Assembly: GCA_035497735.1 (NCBI GenBank)
Contig: DATJCX010000065.1
Location: forward strand, 60,725-124,724
From: Brumimicrobium sp035497735
GTDB taxonomy: Bacteria; Bacteroidota; Bacteroidia; Flavobacteriales_D; Crocinitomicaceae
Direction of reading: 5' to 3'
DNA length: 64,000 nucleotides
The position numbers and the translations under genes are program-made. The notes under the pieces were generated by a model, which was not told the DNA's origin, did not search any database, and was given only the letters and a program-made list of their open reading frames with translations. Shown here one piece after another: positions 27,277 through 35,646 of this stretch. How positions within the stretch are numbered: the stretch's first letter is position 1; every line of letters begins with the position of its first letter.

Positions 27277-29601
27277 ATGATTGAGAGGGTAATAAAACAA
27301 TTAATTGCTTTTTTCTTTTCTTTGGTGCTAACTTGGAGCTTTGGCTTCTTGGTTATTACTTCACAACACTACATTGAATCACAAGGAGTGCTGTGGATAT
27401 ATGGCGTTTACAACTCCTTCCTTGCTACTGGTTTTCTTGGAATACTTCTAAGTCCGCTCTATTTTCTTAAAAAAGAAAACAAGTTCATTAAAATCGCCTT
27501 AGATGTTTTCCTATCTTTTGTCTTGCTTTTTGAAATTGTCTCTTTGTTTTATTTTTCTATTACACTGACATTATTTGATAAGTCTATTTTTCAATTTTCA
27601 TTGGATCAAACGGCTATTATCTTAGATTCCTACCTCGTTTTCAAGTGGTATTATTTATTACTTCCTTTCCCGGTTATCCTTTACTTTGCAATACAGAAAT
27701 TTTTTCGATTTAGAATAAAGAGGTTAGTCATCCTAGCCTTTATTCCAGTTGGAACATTATCGATAGTTTATAATATACAACACTTAAAGTCGGGTGTCAA
27801 TTACAATGAATTGACAAGTAACAAGTTCATTCATTTCACAAAGACAGCTTATAAAGATAGCCAACAGGCTCTCCTCACGCTTTCTGAGGAAGACATTACT
27901 TACTATCAACAATTAGTGAACCCGCGCTTACAAAACCTAGAATACCCATTATATCAGCCCAATTTCACAGAAAACCCGCTGGCCGAATTTTTCGATTTAA
28001 AAGAAAGCCCACCAAACATCGTTTTTATAATTGTAGAAAGTCTATCCTCTTCTTTTAGCGGACCTAATGCTGATGAAATAAGCTACACACCATTCCTAGA
28101 CTCTCTAGCGCAGCACTCGCTCTATTTCGATAATACAGTTGCAACATCTGAACGCTCATTTGCTGCTTTACCAAGTATAATAGGTAGTTTGCCGCATGGA
28201 AAAAAAGGCTTCAGCCACAGTTCGACCGGTTACCCTGAAAACGAGACCTTGGCAACCTGGCTTTTTGACAATGGATACACTGGAAGTTTCCTTTACGGTG
28301 GTTACGCACGATTTGACAATATGGATTTATTTATTCACAACCAAGGTTTTGAAAACATATACGACCATAAGGAATACAATTATGAAGGAACAGGCCTTGT
28401 TACTAGCTACGACGAAGTGCCGTTTGGAATTCCTGATAAACAGTATTTAAACAGCGTCATAGACATCACCAATAAGCGAGGCGATAGCAAACCTTTCTTT
28501 GACGTTTATTTCACACTTTCAATGCACTATCCGTATATCGTAGAAAACGAAGAATACTATCTTAATAAAGTGAAAGAAAAGATAGCAAAAGCCGATGTAA
28601 AACCTGCTATTAAGGACAAACACAATAAATATATCAAAGAATTCTCGACCTTCCTTTATACAGATGATGCGATAAAAGAATATTTTAATAAGCAAGAGAA
28701 TAAAGAGCGTCATAAGAACACGATTTACTTGATAGTTGGCGACCATATGATGGGTGAGATTTCCCAGCCGACTCCTATGGAGAAATACCGATCTGTGATG
28801 ATGATCTATTCACCATTATTGAAGGAAAGCAAGCTCGTCAAAGCTGTCAACTCGCACTTAGACATAGCACCATCTTTCTATCAGTTAATAAATGAAGAAT
28901 ACCCTTTTACAAATCTAGACTCCGTAGCGTGGCTTGGTCAACCATTTAACATGGATGAATCTTTTAAGTGCGACAGAAGTGTATTAATGATGTCCTGGCA
29001 AAGAAACGTTTCCGACATGTTGCAAAAGGATTACTTCTACAGTGAAGAAGAAATCTATAAAGTTGGCGATAGACTTCAGTTAACACCTATTAAAGATAAG
29101 GAGAAAAGAGATTCTCTAAAGAGATTATTTAATATATCCGCAACGATTCACCAGGAAGTAGTCGAAAACAATTTAATCATACCGAGTTCTTTCCAACTTC
29201 GAGAAATTGCTAAATTCGATAGACGATTTAAATTAAATAAGAAAGTTGAATACGGAAGTATTTACAACTTTACATTAACCAAGGACATGGAAGCTTTTGA
29301 ATTTAGCCTAAGCCTTCAACTTGATGGGGACTGGACAAACAACAACGAAGACGAAGACAATCCTAAGTTCATTTACACACTTATGCGTGGGGATTCGTTG
29401 CTTTCTTGGAATAGATTAGACTTAAAATTAGATGATTTTAAAGCAAATGACGAACGATTATTTAGTTTTCAATTTAAGGGTAATCTAGAATTAGAATTGC
29501 AAAAAGGAGATAAAATCAGCATCTATCTATGGAATAGTGAGCTAAGTGAGAAGGAATTTGATGTTTGGATTAAAGATTTCAGAGTAAGAGCTACTTACTG
29601 A
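27277..29601 (+). CDS. LTA-synthase/MdoB-like membrane sulfatase-fold transferase
   Basis: A 774-residue protein with five membrane helices in the first 165 residues, followed by an extracytoplasmic alkaline-phosphatase-superfamily domain (about 245-560). Visible motifs are NIVFIIVESLSSSFSG (first metal Glu), ATSERSFAALPSIIGS (probable nucleophile region), DVYFTLSMHYPY and LIVGDHMMG (metal-binding Asp/His). The family transfers phosphoglycerol or similar groups to lipids or glycans. The extra C-terminal domain of about 150 residues is beta-rich and of unknown role. Substrate cannot be assigned. It overlaps the convergent phosphoethanolamine-transferase-like gene by 7 bp. Confidence 0.85.
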   Translation: MIERVIKQLIAFFFSLVLTWSFGFLVITSQHYIESQGVLWIYGVYNSFLATGFLGILLSPLYFLKKENKFIKIALDVFLSFVLLFEIVSLFYFSITLTLFDKSIFQFSLDQTAIILDSYLVFKWYYLLLPFPVILYFAIQKFFRFRIKRLVILAFIPVGTLSIVYNIQHLKSGVNYNELTSNKFIHFTKTAYKDSQQALLTLSEEDITYYQQLVNPRLQNLEYPLYQPNFTENPLAEFFDLKESPPNIVFIIVESLSSSFSGPNADEISYTPFLDSLAQHSLYFDNTVATSERSFAALPSIIGSLPHGKKGFSHSSTGYPENETLATWLFDNGYTGSFLYGGYARFDNMDLFIHNQGFENIYDHKEYNYEGTGLVTSYDEVPFGIPDKQYLNSVIDITNKRGDSKPFFDVYFTLSMHYPYIVENEEYYLNKVKEKIAKADVKPAIKDKHNKYIKEFSTFLYTDDAIKEYFNKQENKERHKNTIYLIVGDHMMGEISQPTPMEKYRSVMMIYSPLLKESKLVKAVNSHLDIAPSFYQLINEEYPFTNLDSVAWLGQPFNMDESFKCDRSVLMMSWQRNVSDMLQKDYFYSEEEIYKVGDRLQLTPIKDKEKRDSLKRLFNISATIHQEVVENNLIIPSSFQLREIAKFDRRFKLNKKVEYGSIYNFTLTKDMEAFEFSLSLQLDGDWTNNNEDEDNPKFIYTLMRGDSLLSWNRLDLKLDDFKANDERLFSFQFKGNLELELQKGDKISIYLWNSELSEKEFDVWIKDFRVRATY

Positions 29602-31265
29602 TTCTTTTTCTCATCATAATCTAATTCATCGGCCAAAATCCTCTTTCTTGTAGCGTCAAAATCAGAATTGAATATACTTTTTTGAGGTTCTAAAAACTTT
29701 GTATTTACCTTTCCTAAATCTATCATAGCATGAAATAGATTGTCTGTCACAAAAGGCTTATTTCTATTCTCACTAATTATCTGTGCAGTTTCTGGGAAGT
29801 TAGAAAAATAAGCAGGCGACAACCAAACTAAAAACGGAATCTCCAACAAACTTGGGTGCATTGATTCGGCATAGTCGTGTCCAACTTTATCTCCTTCATC
29901 ATACACACTTTCTCCATGATCAGATATATAAACAACAGAACCAATATCTCCGTTTTTATCGCAATGGTCTGCTACAATTCGAATCAAACTATCCACCACA
30001 TAATCGTTGTAGAGAACAGCATTTCTATACATTCCCAATTGCTTATCTTTCCACACTTTTTCACCTTGCTTAATAAACTTATCAAAAGAGCTAGGGTAAC
30101 GTTGATCGTAATTCAAGTGTGTTCCTAACAAGTGCAGAACAATTAATTTTTTATCTCCTTCTGAATTAAGCGCATTTTGTAAGGGCTGAAATAATTTTTC
30201 GTCAAAAGAATTCTTCACAAGTGTTTCATGCGAACTATTACCAGTGATATTAACAAAGAGTTCATGTTTATACTGCTTTCCAAGTAAAGTTATCAAATTA
30301 TCCCAAGCACCAAATGGAGACTGATTAGACAACCAATAAGTTTCAAAACCTGCCCCCCTAAACACTTCAGCCAAGGTTATGGAATTTGGTGGAGACTGTT
30401 TATTCTCTAAATCGGCATTCGTCAATGAAATTGGTACAGACATCATAGTGTGAGCGTAAGCACTAACTACATCTTCATACACAATTAAATCTTCTAGCTT
30501 CGACAACTTAGGATTGGTCGGAAATTCACTTCCATACAATGCCATGTAATTTCGATTTGTGGACTCTCCTATTATCAAAACAACCACCTGATTATCCTCC
30601 GTAGTAGTGGCTTTTGCTTCCACATTCTTCAGGCGCAAATCCAACTCCTTCTCTAAGGCTCTATAAGCATCTAATTCCTTTTTATAAGCAACGACAGTGC
30701 TCACAATCCTAGGTGTTGCATCATTCCAGAAATCTTGTTTTACACCAAAGAATAACAAAATCGACAAGGAGATTGTGTTAATCAATACCAAAATAGAATT
30801 TCTTAACATCACCCTATTCACCGCTACCTGAATCTCAGGAGGATTACGTAAAGCCAAATAGAACAAATAAATATATGGAATAAAGAAAAGAAGTTTCAGG
30901 CTAAATTTAGTGGCTGAGAAACCCACTGCTTCATTCACTGATGTATTTAAAATAACAAAAATTCCGGTTGCAGTAATAGGCGTTTCCACCATAAGCCAAT
31001 GTCCTAGATTGACAAATCCATTGAAAAAGGTAAAAAACGCCAAAATATAATAGAAAAACTTTTTCTTTGTAAAAATGTAAAACAATGAAAAAATGGGTGT
31101 CCAAACTAAGATTAAGAGGAGTTCTCTGGCATTCACCAAGTTAATATTGACGAAAGCTCCATACAATGATGGCAAAAATGCGATAATCATCACATAAATC
31201 GGATAGATCATCAAAACTATCTTTAAGATCAGCTTCGCAAAATTTTTATTAATTATACGCTTCAT
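29595..31265 (-). CDS. Phosphoethanolamine transferase (EptA-like)
   Basis: A 556-residue protein with about five membrane helices (residues 10-175) and a periplasmic sulfatase-fold domain. The motifs are VVVLIIGESTNRNYMALYG (metal Glu), AYAHTMMSVPISLTNAD (nucleophile Thr), KLIVLHLLGTHLNYDQRYP and VVYISDHGESVYD (metal Asp/His). This family moves phosphoethanolamine from phosphatidylethanolamine to lipid A or other glycans, often giving resistance to cationic peptides. The true acceptor here is unknown. It is placed upstream of nothing obvious; gldD lies 19 bp before its start on the same strand, so it may be the last gene of the gld operon. Confidence 0.88.
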   Translation of the reverse strand: MKRIINKNFAKLILKIVLMIYPIYVMIIAFLPSLYGAFVNINLVNARELLLILVWTPIFSLFYIFTKKKFFYYILAFFTFFNGFVNLGHWLMVETPITATGIFVILNTSVNEAVGFSATKFSLKLLFFIPYIYLFYLALRNPPEIQVAVNRVMLRNSILVLINTISLSILLFFGVKQDFWNDATPRIVSTVVAYKKELDAYRALEKELDLRLKNVEAKATTTEDNQVVVLIIGESTNRNYMALYGSEFPTNPKLSKLEDLIVYEDVVSAYAHTMMSVPISLTNADLENKQSPPNSITLAEVFRGAGFETYWLSNQSPFGAWDNLITLLGKQYKHELFVNITGNSSHETLVKNSFDEKLFQPLQNALNSEGDKKLIVLHLLGTHLNYDQRYPSSFDKFIKQGEKVWKDKQLGMYRNAVLYNDYVVDSLIRIVADHCDKNGDIGSVVYISDHGESVYDEGDKVGHDYAESMHPSLLEIPFLVWLSPAYFSNFPETAQIISENRNKPFVTDNLFHAMIDLGKVNTKFLEPQKSIFNSDFDATRKRILADELDYDEKKNQ

Positions 31266-31284
31266 TTGCTATCCTTCTGAGATA

Positions 31285-31854
31285 TTAGTCCCACTCAAGT
31301 GTATTCATTAATTCTAAGATATCTTTTTTCACAAAGTTAAGAACAGGTTTTAAAGAGTCATAATTCGGGCGGCTATTAAAAAACACCATTCCACTAATGA
31401 ATCTATCTGTGCTATCCGTCAAATAAAACTGCAGGGGAGAAGCTACATTTCCTTGCAATTCAAAGAAAGTTCCATATACTTTAGCGTCTGGCCTAATGAT
31501 TACAGAATCATAAATGGCAGTAGCCATCACCTTATGTTCTCCGATTTTATCAATTGTGTAATTAACATAAGCAGCTAAAGTGGTATCCATATCAATTCTG
31601 CTTAAATGGATTGTTCCATTCAAATCAGTTAATTCAATATCTCTATTGCAGATAGAATTTCCTGCTGTTTTTACATTGAAATATTCTGGTTTATTATAAG
31701 TGTATCCGCAAGCGTCTTTATAAACCTCATAGTTTCTTTCCGGCAAGTACAATGAGAGATAAGTTGATGGCTTTGGAACATAATGTTCATTTCCTGAACA
31801 AGAAATCAATATTAACATTGACAAAACTATCCAACCTAAAACTAATTTCTTCAT
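31285..31854 (-). CDS. gldD: Gliding motility lipoprotein GldD
   Basis: A 189-residue lipoprotein with signal and lipobox (VLSMLILISC), followed by the family pattern YVPKPSTYLSLYLPERNYE, CGYTYNKPEYFNV and GTFFELQGNVASPLQFYLTD. GldD is required for gliding and T9SS function in Flavobacterium johnsoniae, but its biochemical role is not defined. It lies 1 bp after gldE and so is coupled to it. The gldE-gldD order is the usual one. Confidence 0.93.
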   Translation of the reverse strand: MKKLVLGWIVLSMLILISCSGNEHYVPKPSTYLSLYLPERNYEVYKDACGYTYNKPEYFNVKTAGNSICNRDIELTDLNGTIHLSRIDMDTTLAAYVNYTIDKIGEHKVMATAIYDSVIIRPDAKVYGTFFELQGNVASPLQFYLTDSTDRFISGMVFFNSRPNYDSLKPVLNFVKKDILELMNTLEWD

Positions 31855-31855
31855 A

Positions 31856-33193
31856 TTACGTTAATTTAATCACCTTCACTAACTTCACTCTCTTTTTATC
31901 CGAAGATTCTACCACAAACTTGAAGCTTTCGAAGTTAATATATTCATTATTTCTCAAGATTCTTCCTGCTTGTTCGATCAGGAAACCTCCGATAGAATCA
32001 GATTCACCTTTCTCTTCTTCAAAAGCCTTCCCGTCAATATCCAACACTTTATACATATCAACAAGGGAAGTTTTCCCTTCAAACAAATACGTAGAATCAT
32101 CAACTTTAGTATAAACTATATCTTCATCATCGAATTCATCGGTAATTTCTCCAACAATTTCTTCTAGAACATCTTCCAATGTAACAACTCCAGAAGAACC
32201 TCCATATTCATCCACTACAACCGCCATGTGCATTTTCTTTTCTTGAAAATCTTTCAGCAAGTCATCTATTTTTTTATTCTCAGGAACGAAGAAGGCAGGT
32301 CGTTGAACCTCTTGCCATTTAAAATCTACAGGCGCATCGAGGTGTTCCAGTAAATCCTTTACGAAAAGAATACCAGTTACATTATCAAAGTTCTCTTTAT
32401 ACACCGGCATTCTTGAATATCCGGCATCCAAAATTGTAACAATTAACTCCTCATAATTTAACTCATCGCTAATAGCGACAACATCCATACGCGGCCGCAT
32501 AATTTGTCGAACATCTGTGTTTCCGAAATTAACAATTCCTTCTAAAATTTTCTGTTCTTCAGAATCTGACCCATCATCTCTTGTTAGCGCAATAGCCGTT
32601 TCCAAATCATCTGTAGAAATGTCTATTTCTCTTTTTCGAGCATATTTAAGAATCACTTCTGTACCATTTACCAAGAAAGATTTCAACCAAGAAATCGGTG
32701 GTATTCTGCTTGAAATTTCAAGAGGTCCGGCAGTTATACTAATTAATTTAAGCCCTTTTCTGGTTGCATAAACTTTTGGTATCACCTCTCCTACTAATAG
32801 AATAACAAAAGTAATTCCACCTACTTCAATAATTGCTCGGAGATAGTCCACCCCTTCAAAAGCGATATTTGGCGGATAAATCCTTTCGAAAATCATACTG
32901 GAAAGAATAACAATCGCAACATTCACAAAGTTGTTACCTATCAAGATAGTTGCTAATAATTCCTTAGGAGTTCTTAATAGCTTAACAGCTGAGGCGAATT
33001 TCATGTTTTTATCATCGTTTATTTCTTCTTTTTCTTCTGGAGTTAAAGAGAAAAACGCTACTTCAGACCCGGAAATCAGGGCAGATAAAACCAACAATAG
33101 TAGTACAGCAACAATTTGAATTACAAAACTCAAATCAAAATTAGCTAATATATTCAATAGTGTAGCTTCACTAAGGGGAACCGAATCGTCCAT
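31856..33193 (-). CDS. gldE: Gliding-motility-associated protein GldE (CNNM/CorC-like)
   Basis: A 445-residue membrane protein. A CNNM/DUF21 transmembrane domain with about four helices covers residues 20-190 (ALISGSEVAFFSL, ATILIGNNFVNVAIVIL). A pair of CBS domains spans about 205-335 (IMRPRMDVVAISDELNYEEL, MAVVVDEYGGSSGVVTLEDV). A CorC_HlyC transporter-associated domain completes it. Family members handle Mg2+ or other divalent ions. GldE suppresses gldD defects in F. johnsoniae, which supports their pairing. It follows ssb by 16 bp. Confidence 0.93.
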   Translation of the reverse strand: MDDSVPLSEATLLNILANFDLSFVIQIVAVLLLLVLSALISGSEVAFFSLTPEEKEEINDDKNMKFASAVKLLRTPKELLATILIGNNFVNVAIVILSSMIFERIYPPNIAFEGVDYLRAIIEVGGITFVILLVGEVIPKVYATRKGLKLISITAGPLEISSRIPPISWLKSFLVNGTEVILKYARKREIDISTDDLETAIALTRDDGSDSEEQKILEGIVNFGNTDVRQIMRPRMDVVAISDELNYEELIVTILDAGYSRMPVYKENFDNVTGILFVKDLLEHLDAPVDFKWQEVQRPAFFVPENKKIDDLLKDFQEKKMHMAVVVDEYGGSSGVVTLEDVLEEIVGEITDEFDDEDIVYTKVDDSTYLFEGKTSLVDMYKVLDIDGKAFEEEKGESDSIGGFLIEQAGRILRNNEYINFESFKFVVESSDKKRVKLVKVIKLT

Positions 33194-33209
33194 TCTTTAT
33201 TCTTTTGTT

Positions 33210-33659
33210 TTAAAACGGGATAATGTCATCTTCATTGTTGGCCAATAAGTCTTCGTTCAAGCCCTGAGGTCTTTCAGGTGTATCAGGCGTATTAAAATTT
33301 GGCGCTTGAGGCGTACTTTCGATTCTACTAGACAACATAGTCATATTGTCCGCTACAACTTCCGTTGTATATTTATCGTTACCAGCATCATCCTTCCAAG
33401 TACGAGACTTTAGTTTACCTTCAATGTAAACCTTCTGTCCTTTCTTTAGATATCTTTCTGTTATTTCAGCTAAGTTTCTCCACACCACGATATTGTGCCA
33501 ATCCGTGATACTTCTTTTTTCTCCTGTTGTCTTATCAGAGTATGTTTCTGAAGTCGCAATAGAAAAGCGAGCTAATTTAGTTCCATTTTCTAATGTTCTA
33601 ACTTCAGGATCTTTTCCTAGATTTCCGATAAGTATAACTTTGTTAACTGTTCCAGCCAT
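33210..33659 (-). CDS. ssb: Single-stranded DNA-binding protein
   Basis: A 149-residue SSB. The OB fold covers about residues 3-110 (VILIGNLGKDPEVRTLENG, WHNIVVWRNLAEI, YIEGKLKSRTWKDDAG). A flexible linker rich in Pro and Asn follows, ending in the acidic tip DDIIPF that recruits repair proteins. It protects single-stranded DNA in replication and repair. Synteny with mutY upstream and gldE downstream is common in Flavobacteriales. Confidence 0.96.
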   Translation of the reverse strand: MAGTVNKVILIGNLGKDPEVRTLENGTKLARFSIATSETYSDKTTGEKRSITDWHNIVVWRNLAEITERYLKKGQKVYIEGKLKSRTWKDDAGNDKYTTEVVADNMTMLSSRIESTPQAPNFNTPDTPERPQGLNEDLLANNEDDIIPF

Positions 33660-33885
33660 AATGCAAAAATATAAATAATTTCATTTAAAAGTACGTACAA
33701 TTTTTCTAAAATGCCATAGAATTATAAAAAAATAAAGAAAGACAGGATAAAGTAAAGAATAATCAACTAAAAAAACCTATTCTCATAATCATTACAAAAC
33801 ATTCTATAGAGTTAGAAAATTCAATTTATTTCCATCTAATCTGCAATTAAAACCTGCCCTTTCGGATTAAATAAAACAGCGAGAA

Positions 33886-34917
33886 TCATTCAAAAAACTC
33901 TGGTTGTTCCTTAAAAAACAAAGCGATTAATTTCGGCAAAGGATATTCTTCTAAATTATCGAGGTGCACATTTAAAATTGCTTGACTTTTCACTGGATTA
34001 TCGGTTTCCCAAAATGTTGCATAAATATGTTGATGCGATAACAAGTGCTTTTTCTCCATTACTTTTCTAACGACACCTACACTATACTCTTCTTGAACCG
34101 CATCACTTACCAAATGAGAATCTAACACCTTATCCACTTCTACAACAGGAAACTGAAACATATTTCTCCAGATTCCCTCTTCCCTTTTTTCGAGTTGAAC
34201 ACTATCGCCTGAATAAACTAAATAATGAAAAAATCGTTTTGTCACTTTCACCTTTTTCGCCTTTACCGGCAAGTTTGTTTGATTTCCTTCTCTAAAAGAA
34301 AGACAAGTTTCTTGAAGTGGACAAGAAATACAGTCAGGATTAGCAGGTTTACAAACCAGTGCACCAAGTTCCATAATAGCCTGATTATGTTCTGCCGGCT
34401 CATTTTTATCGATCAGTTCATTTGCGTAAGCACGAAAAGTCTTTTTACCTTCAGAAGAATCAATAGGTGTTGGATCATTGAAATAACGAGACAAAACCCT
34501 ATAAACATTTCCATCTACAACCGCTTGCACTTCATTAAAGGCAAAAGAGGAAATAGCCGCAGCCGTATATTCCCCCACACCTTTTAGTTTCAGAATTTCT
34601 TTATAGTTACCCGGAAACTTACCGTCAAAATCAGCAACAATTTGTTTAGCTGCTGCATGTAAATTTCTGGCTCTACTATAATAGCCCAATCCTTGCCAAT
34701 CTTTTAATAATTCTTGCTCCTCAACAGCTGCTAAATCAAAAACTGTCGGGTATTTATTTACCAATTTTAAATAATAACTTAGGCCTTGATCTACCCTAGT
34801 TTGCTGTAAAACAACTTCTGACAACCATATCTCATAGGGGTTGTGAGTAACCCTCCATGGTAGGTTTCTATGGTTTAGTCGATACCAACCTCTTATTAAT
34901 AGGGAAAATACATTCAT
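33886..34917 (-). CDS. mutY: A/G-specific adenine glycosylase
   Basis: A 343-residue MutY. The helix-hairpin-helix is LKGVGEYTAAAISSFAF. The catalytic Glu lies in SEVVLQQTRVDQ and the catalytic Asp in AVVDGNVYRVLSR. A 4Fe-4S cluster follows the spacing C-X6-C-X2-C-X5-C (CKPANPDCISCPLQETC). A C-terminal NUDIX-like domain from about residue 230 recognises 8-oxoG. It removes adenine mispaired with 8-oxoguanine. Its ATG at 34917 faces the HU gene across 114 bp; another ATG four bases away is out of frame. Confidence 0.96.
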   Translation of the reverse strand: MNVFSLLIRGWYRLNHRNLPWRVTHNPYEIWLSEVVLQQTRVDQGLSYYLKLVNKYPTVFDLAAVEEQELLKDWQGLGYYSRARNLHAAAKQIVADFDGKFPGNYKEILKLKGVGEYTAAAISSFAFNEVQAVVDGNVYRVLSRYFNDPTPIDSSEGKKTFRAYANELIDKNEPAEHNQAIMELGALVCKPANPDCISCPLQETCLSFREGNQTNLPVKAKKVKVTKRFFHYLVYSGDSVQLEKREEGIWRNMFQFPVVEVDKVLDSHLVSDAVQEEYSVGVVRKVMEKKHLLSHQHIYATFWETDNPVKSQAILNVHLDNLEEYPLPKLIALFFKEQPEFFE

Positions 34918-34973
34918 TCAGGTAAAATTTAATTTTTTTTCTTAAAATACAAATTTAAACCAAATAAGCTGAC

Positions 34974-34981
34974 TACCTTTG
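34974..34981 (+). promoter_or_regulatory. -7 promoter element of the HU gene
   Basis: TACCTTTG is a perfect TAnnTTTG box, 50 bp upstream of the ATG at 35032. The leader is A/T-rich and no clear -33 TTG is found. Confidence 0.5.
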
Positions 34982-35031
34982 CATCTGGAAATCAAAATAG
35001 TATTGTAATTAAAAATTCAAATTTATAGATT

Positions 35032-35322
35032 ATGACAAAAGCTGATATCGTTGCTAAAATTGCAGAAGAAATTGGGTTAGAGAAAAACGAAGTACAAAAG
35101 ACAATTGAGTCATTTATGGAAACGGTAAAAGATTCATTAACACAAGGAGAAAACGTATATTTAAGAGGTTTCGGTAGTTTCATCGTTAAGAAAAGAGCTG
35201 AAAAAACAGGAAGAAACATCTCGAAAAATACTACAATTACAATTCCAGCTCACAATATCCCTGCATTTAAGCCTGCAAAATCATTTGTTGAGGAGGTTAA
35301 AACACAGGTAAAAGTAAAATAA
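35032..35322 (+). CDS. HU-family histone-like DNA-binding protein
   Basis: A 96-residue HU/IHF protein. The N-terminal helical dimer part (TKADIVAKIAEEIGLEKNEV) is followed by the beta-arm region with the signature LRGFGSFIVKKRAEKTGRN and the DNA-inserting Pro in ITIPAHNIPAFKPAKS. It bends and compacts DNA. A single-gene unit is likely, because a hairpin with a T tract begins 50 bp after its stop. Confidence 0.95.
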   Translation: MTKADIVAKIAEEIGLEKNEVQKTIESFMETVKDSLTQGENVYLRGFGSFIVKKRAEKTGRNISKNTTITIPAHNIPAFKPAKSFVEEVKTQVKVK

Positions 35323-35366
35323 TTGATTTTTCTTCCCTCGAATCAGGGACATATAAAAGTTATTTA

Positions 35367-35374
35367 TATCTTTG
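35367..35374 (+). promoter_or_regulatory. -7 promoter element of the microprotein/RNase G unit
   Basis: TATCTTTG fits TAnnTTTG exactly. Transcription would start a few bases downstream, just inside or beyond the left arm of the hairpin at 35373-35408, so the nascent RNA could begin with this hairpin. Confidence 0.5.
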
Positions 35375-35415
35375 CACTCCTATTTTAGAACATTAAAGTA
35401 GGAGTGCATTTTTTT
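35373..35415 (+). terminator. Hairpin plus T tract: HU terminator and possible leader attenuator
   Basis: TGCACTCCTA (35373-35382) pairs perfectly with TAGGAGTGCA (35399-35408) across a 16-nt loop, followed by seven T residues. It fits a rho-independent terminator for the HU gene. Because the promoter box at 35367-35374 overlaps its left arm, it may also act early in the leader of the downstream genes. Confidence 0.6.
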
Positions 35416-35461
35416 AAGGTCAAATTTTACTGAGAATATTAATACTTAAAAACATATAATT

Positions 35462-35554
35462 ATGCCAAGTGGTAAAAAGAAAAAAAGACATAAAATGTCG
35501 ACTCACAAAAGGAAAAAACGTTTAAGAAAGAATCGTCACAAGAAGAAGAAGTAA
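35462..35554 (+). CDS. 30-residue AURKAIP1/COX24-type basic ribosomal-associated protein
   Basis: A tiny open frame of 30 codons plus TAA, starting Met-Pro-Ser-Gly-Lys-Lys-Lys-Lys-Arg-His-Lys-Met-Ser-Thr-His. More than half of its residues are Lys or Arg. The pattern HKMSTHKRKKRLRKNR matches the AURKAIP1/COX24 C-terminal motif, whose mitochondrial homologue is the small-subunit protein mS38, and short homologues are widespread in Bacteroidota. It is probably a ribosomal or rRNA-binding microprotein. It sits between HU and RNase G, 92 bp before the latter. It is too short for usual gene-calling limits but the family pattern is clear. Confidence 0.85.
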   Translation: MPSGKKKKRHKMSTHKRKKRLRKNRHKKKK

Positions 35555-35585
35555 TTTTTTTTCTTACTTTATAAATTATTAGACT

Positions 35586-35617
35586 AATAACTTAGTAACT
35601 GCGGTTACTAAGTTATT
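35586..35617 (+). promoter_or_regulatory. Long perfect stem-loop in the 5' leader of the RNase G gene
   Basis: AATAACTTAGTAAC and GTTACTAAGTTATT form a perfect 14-bp stem with a TGCG loop. Three more pairs, one of them G-T, are possible (35583-35620). No T tract follows, so it is not a standard terminator. It lies 30 bp before the GTG start of the RNase G gene. Confidence 0.6.
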
Positions 35618-35646
35618 GGTATATACGAACTTTAAAAACGGCTTCT

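Noticed and set aside
34225..34587. A 120-residue plus-strand frame inside mutY
   Set aside because: It is a shadow of the conserved mutY coding strand, with an atypical Phe/Arg/Ser-rich composition.
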